DNA of 8,845 bases from Bacillota bacterium (GTDB lineage: Bacteria; Bacillota_I; Bacilli_A; Acholeplasmatales; Acholeplasmataceae). The first letter of the stretch is position 1, and each line of letters opens with the position of its first letter. Under the pieces are notes generated by a model. It was not told where the DNA came from. It did not search any database and worked only from the letters and a program-made list of their open reading frames with translations. This document shows, in pieces, positions 6,562 through 8,845 of this stretch. Both the position numbers and the translations under genes were made by a program. The stretch is from positions 1-8,845 of the forward strand of contig JAEWVV010000196.1 in NCBI GenBank assembly GCA_023458995.1. Direction: 5' to 3'.

Positions 6562-7866
6562 ATGATTAGTCGTTATCAAAGAGGTTTACTTAAAGATTTG
6601 TGGAGTGATGAGCATAAGTTTAAGACATTTTTAAAAGTTGAACTTGCAGCAAGCTATGCTTGGATGAAAGAAGGTCTTTTTGATCAAAAGACGTATGATG
6701 CATTAGAAAAAGCGACGTTTACACTTGAAGACATTAAACAACTAGAAGAAGAAACGAAGCATGATGTGATTGCGTTCACCAGAGCAGTATCAAAATCTTT
6801 AGGTGATGAAAAGAAATGGATTCACTACGGATTAACATCTACGGATATCGTTGATAGTGCACAATCATTAATCTTAAAAGATGTGAATCAAATTATTCTA
6901 GATGGTATTGATAATCTTATGGATATCTTAAAGGTGAAAGCATTTCAATATAAGAATACAAAAGTGATGGGAAGAACGCATGGTATCCATGCAGAGGTCA
7001 CATCATTTGGTTTAAAGTTTGCCCTTTGGTATGAAGATTTTAAACGACTAAAACAAATATTTTTACATGCGTCTGAAGAGGTCTCTCTCATTAAGTTAAG
7101 TGGTGCAGTTGGTAATTTCTCACAAAGTACACCTAAGATTCAAATGCTAGCAGCTAAAAGATTAGGTTTAAAAGAATCACATATTGCAACTCAAACGCTT
7201 CAGCGTGATCGCCATGCACATTATCTATCAAGCTTAGCATTAATCGCGAGTGAACTCGAAAAGATTGCGATTGAAATTAGACATTTAGCACGTACAGAAG
7301 TCTCTGAAGTTTCTGAGTATTTTGCAGAAAATCAAAAAGGATCATCTGCGATGCCACATAAGAAGAATCCTATATCAAGTGAAAACATATCAGGTCTTGC
7401 ACGCGTTGTTAGAGGCTACATGCTATCAAGCTATGAAGACATTGCGTTATGGCATGAAAGAGATATCTCACATTCATCCGTTGAACGAATCATTTTAGCG
7501 GATGCAACCTCACTTGTTGATTACATGTTAAACCGTTATAAAGATACACTGGATACACTTCAAGTTTATCCGGATAAAATGATTGAAAATATTGGACTTA
7601 CACGGGGTGTCGTCTTTGCACAAAATGCTTTATCAATGCTCATCCAAAAAGGAATGAGTAGAGAAGATGCCTATGATTTAGTTCAAAAGTTATCCTATGA
7701 AGCATTAAAAAATAAGATTGATTTAAAAGATCTTTTATTAAAGAATAGTGTTGTTAACACTTATTTAACAACCATTGAACAAAAAGAAATTTTTAGTGAT
7801 CAAAAGCACTTTAAATACGTCGATCAGATCTTTGAAAAGGTCTTTGGTTCTCACATTTTATCATAA
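6562..7866 (+). CDS. purB: Adenylosuccinate lyase
   Basis: Splits adenylosuccinate into AMP and fumarate, and in cells with the full purine pathway also cleaves SAICAR to AICAR. It belongs to the fumarase/aspartase superfamily and should act as a homotetramer. The 434-residue protein carries the superfamily signature SSAMPHKKNP (261-270) with the flexible-loop serines and K267/K268. It also has H67 (TKHDV), H88 with TSTDIVDS (92-99), and the general acid H140 in GRTHGIHAE, in nearly the same numbering as Bacillus subtilis PurB. The ATG at 6562 has AGGAAGTGA upstream, partly overlapping the purA stop region. It shares the purA transcript. I see no strong terminator after it, so some read-through into the next gene is likely. 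No other purine gene is in view. Confidence 0.97.
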   Translation: MISRYQRGLLKDLWSDEHKFKTFLKVELAASYAWMKEGLFDQKTYDALEKATFTLEDIKQLEEETKHDVIAFTRAVSKSLGDEKKWIHYGLTSTDIVDSAQSLILKDVNQIILDGIDNLMDILKVKAFQYKNTKVMGRTHGIHAEVTSFGLKFALWYEDFKRLKQIFLHASEEVSLIKLSGAVGNFSQSTPKIQMLAAKRLGLKESHIATQTLQRDRHAHYLSSLALIASELEKIAIEIRHLARTEVSEVSEYFAENQKGSSAMPHKKNPISSENISGLARVVRGYMLSSYEDIALWHERDISHSSVERIILADATSLVDYMLNRYKDTLDTLQVYPDKMIENIGLTRGVVFAQNALSMLIQKGMSREDAYDLVQKLSYEALKNKIDLKDLLLKNSVVNTYLTTIEQKEIFSDQKHFKYVDQIFEKVFGSHILS

Positions 7867-7888
7867 TTCATAAACTTAGAGTTTCAGA

Positions 7889-7918
7889 TTGAAAGATTGA
7901 CTCTATTTATGCTATAAT
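7889..7918 (+). promoter_or_regulatory. Promoter of the thioredoxin-like gene
   Basis: TTGAAA (7889-7894), an 18-nt spacer and a perfect TATAAT (7913-7918) with a TGC extension (7910-7912). The predicted start near 7925 gives a leader of about 28 nt. TTGACT (7897-7902) and TAGTCAA (7925-7931) flank the -10 box and resemble the two halves of the purA palindrome. Confidence 0.7.
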
Positions 7919-7952
7919 TACGAATAGTCAAACGAGGAGGAATTACACAATC

Positions 7953-8549
7953 ATGCCTAGATCAAGTAACAGCATAAACGTGAAAGTAGATAAGTATAAT
8001 CAAAACCAAGCAAAGGTAAGTCCCATTACATGGATTGCAATCGGAGGATTCTTCGTGGTCATCCTTGCATTACTACTTATTTTTTCACCGAATAACCCAG
8101 AAAGAATTTATAATGCCTATACCGCTTATGGTGTAACAGATTTATCTAAAGATCATCCATTATATCAAGTAAGTTATGAAGGCGGACTCTTTAAAAAAGG
8201 CTTAGAAGATATTATTGAAAAAGAAGAAGTTGTTGTCGTATTTATTGGATATGCAGCTTGCCCAGGTTGTCAAGCACACGTAGCACCTCTGTCAAAGTAT
8301 TTTGATTCAACAGGAATGGGTGAATATGTTGACAAAGTGTACTACTTAGATACAACAAAAGACTTAAACGGATATAATTCATTAGCAGCTAAGTATTCAC
8401 AAATCGTTGAAACAACACCACAAATTGCTTTAATCATTGATGGAGAACTTGTTAAGATTTATGTACCCGCAGAAAACTTAACAGCAACCGATATTAATCG
8501 TAACATGAGAACCTTCTTTGAAGATTCAATTGATCTGATCAACGAATAA
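7953..8549 (+). CDS. Membrane-anchored thioredoxin-like protein with CPGC motif
   Basis: A 198-residue protein with three parts. A short, basic N-terminal segment (1-24) has no signal-peptidase cleavage site that I can see. One strongly hydrophobic helix spans about 25-45, followed by a domain from about 60 to the C-terminus. That domain looks like a thioredoxin fold: a hydrophobic strand (93-98, VVVVFI), then C103-P-G-C106 at the head of a helix, and TTPQ with a likely cis-proline P156 before the next strand. The positive N-terminus and single helix predict an N-in topology, with the redox domain outside the membrane. A role in extracytoplasmic thiol exchange or disulfide formation is inferred; the partner is unknown. 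The sequence is too divergent for me to name it. It has its own promoter and a GAGGAGG ribosome site, but the 12-nt gap to the ATG is longer than usual and no better start is in frame. It ends at a strong terminator, so it may be monocistronic with read-through from purB. Confidence 0.85.
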   Translation: MPRSSNSINVKVDKYNQNQAKVSPITWIAIGGFFVVILALLLIFSPNNPERIYNAYTAYGVTDLSKDHPLYQVSYEGGLFKKGLEDIIEKEEVVVVFIGYAACPGCQAHVAPLSKYFDSTGMGEYVDKVYYLDTTKDLNGYNSLAAKYSQIVETTPQIALIIDGELVKIYVPAENLTATDINRNMRTFFEDSIDLINE

Positions 8550-8571
8550 AAAAGCACATCGTGCTTTTTTT
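8548..8571 (+). terminator. Rho-independent terminator after the thioredoxin-like gene
   Basis: GCAC (8554-8557) pairs with GTGC (8561-8564) around an ATC loop. Six A's before and seven T's after extend the stem and supply the U-tract. It begins in the stop codon. The symmetric A and T runs could allow weak function on the minus strand, but no minus-strand gene is nearby. Confidence 0.9.
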
Positions 8572-8592
8572 GATTAAAAAGGAAAATGAGAT

Positions 8593-8845
8593 ATGATAGA
8601 AACATTTAAAACGGATATTAAAAATATCTTAGAAAAAGCATTTGAAATCGACAATGTAATCGTGGAAGAGCCTAAGAAGGGAAATGCTGACTTAGCCATA
8701 CCTCTTTTCTCATATGCAAAACTTTGGCAGTTAAGTCCAATGGTTGTTTTTCAAAAATTCAGTGATGTCTTATCTTTGGATAAACGCATTGAAAAGATTG
8801 AATTTATCAATGGATTTTTAAATATGTATTTAGTAAGAAGTGAGT
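8593..8845 (+). CDS. argS: Arginyl-tRNA synthetase, N-terminal part; 3' end outside window
   Basis: Charges tRNA-Arg with arginine using ATP in the cytoplasm. Only the first 84 residues are visible. They match the N-terminal additional domain of ArgS, which contacts the D-loop of the tRNA: an amphipathic helix (1-18), EEPKKGNADLAIPLF (25-39) matching the family's 'E.P....GDLA.P.F', a helix with AK and a conserved proline (P49), and FINGFLN (71-77) matching 'GFiN'. The catalytic HIGH-type motif would lie beyond the window. The ATG at 8593 has AAGGA about 9 nt upstream (8579-8583). An earlier ATG at 8586 is in a frame that stops after a few codons. A terminator separates it from the upstream gene, and no clear promoter is seen in the 21 bp between them, so it may rely on read-through or a promoter overlapping the hairpin. 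No T-box leader is present. Confidence 0.88.
   Translation, partial: MIETFKTDIKNILEKAFEIDNVIVEEPKKGNADLAIPLFSYAKLWQLSPMVVFQKFSDVLSLDKRIEKIEFINGFLNMYLVRSE

Noticed and set aside
7877..7910. Inverted repeat TAGAGT/ACTCTA after purB as a terminator
   Set aside because: The stem is 6 bp with a 17-nt loop and no T-run, and it overlaps the promoter of the next gene.
7897..7918. TTGACT at 7897 as the -35 of the thioredoxin-like gene
   Set aside because: The spacer to TATAAT would be only 10 nt. TTGAAA at 7889 gives 18 nt.

Overview
The window looks like a compact, AT-rich chromosome segment from a low-GC Firmicute or Mollicute relative. Acholeplasma or a close relative is the best guess. Tryptophan is encoded by TGG at the positions checked and TGA serves as the ispH stop, so the code is standard and not that of Mycoplasma or Spiroplasma. 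Genes are tightly packed, with Bacillus-type Shine-Dalgarno sequences and TATAAT promoters. The taxonomy is inferred from style and gene content; no database was searched.

Layout, left to right. (1) The 3' part of a Y-family DNA polymerase gene (dinB-like) enters from the left edge and converges on ispH, the last enzyme of the MEP isoprenoid pathway. The two genes overlap by 6 bp, and each has its apparent terminator inside the other's coding end. (2) A short divergent promoter region separates ispH from cshB (DEAD-box RNA helicase), which overlaps nfo (endonuclease IV, abasic-site repair) by 20 bp. The order ispH, cshB, nfo recalls yqfP, yqfR, yqfS of Bacillus subtilis. (3) A bidirectional terminator separates nfo from the convergent glgA (glycogen synthase). 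(4) A 193-bp divergent regulatory region lies between glgA and purA. It carries a promoter each way, a cre-like sequence in the glgA promoter and a perfect 16-bp palindrome over the purA -35 box. (5) purA and purB form a two-gene unit converting IMP to AMP. (6) A membrane-anchored thioredoxin-like protein follows, with its own promoter and a strong terminator. (7) The start of argS (arginyl-tRNA synthetase) runs off the right edge.

Most of this is ordinary housekeeping DNA: nucleotide synthesis, DNA repair, RNA metabolism, isoprenoids, polysaccharide and translation. I see no mobile element, CRISPR array, tRNA, rRNA or riboswitch, and no gene-free stretch longer than 300 bases. I do not see an undescribed biological system. 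The more interesting signals are regulatory: the palindrome at purA, the cre-like site at glgA, the interlocked terminators of dinB and ispH, and several very short predicted mRNA leaders. The least characterised gene is the membrane-tethered thioredoxin-like protein.
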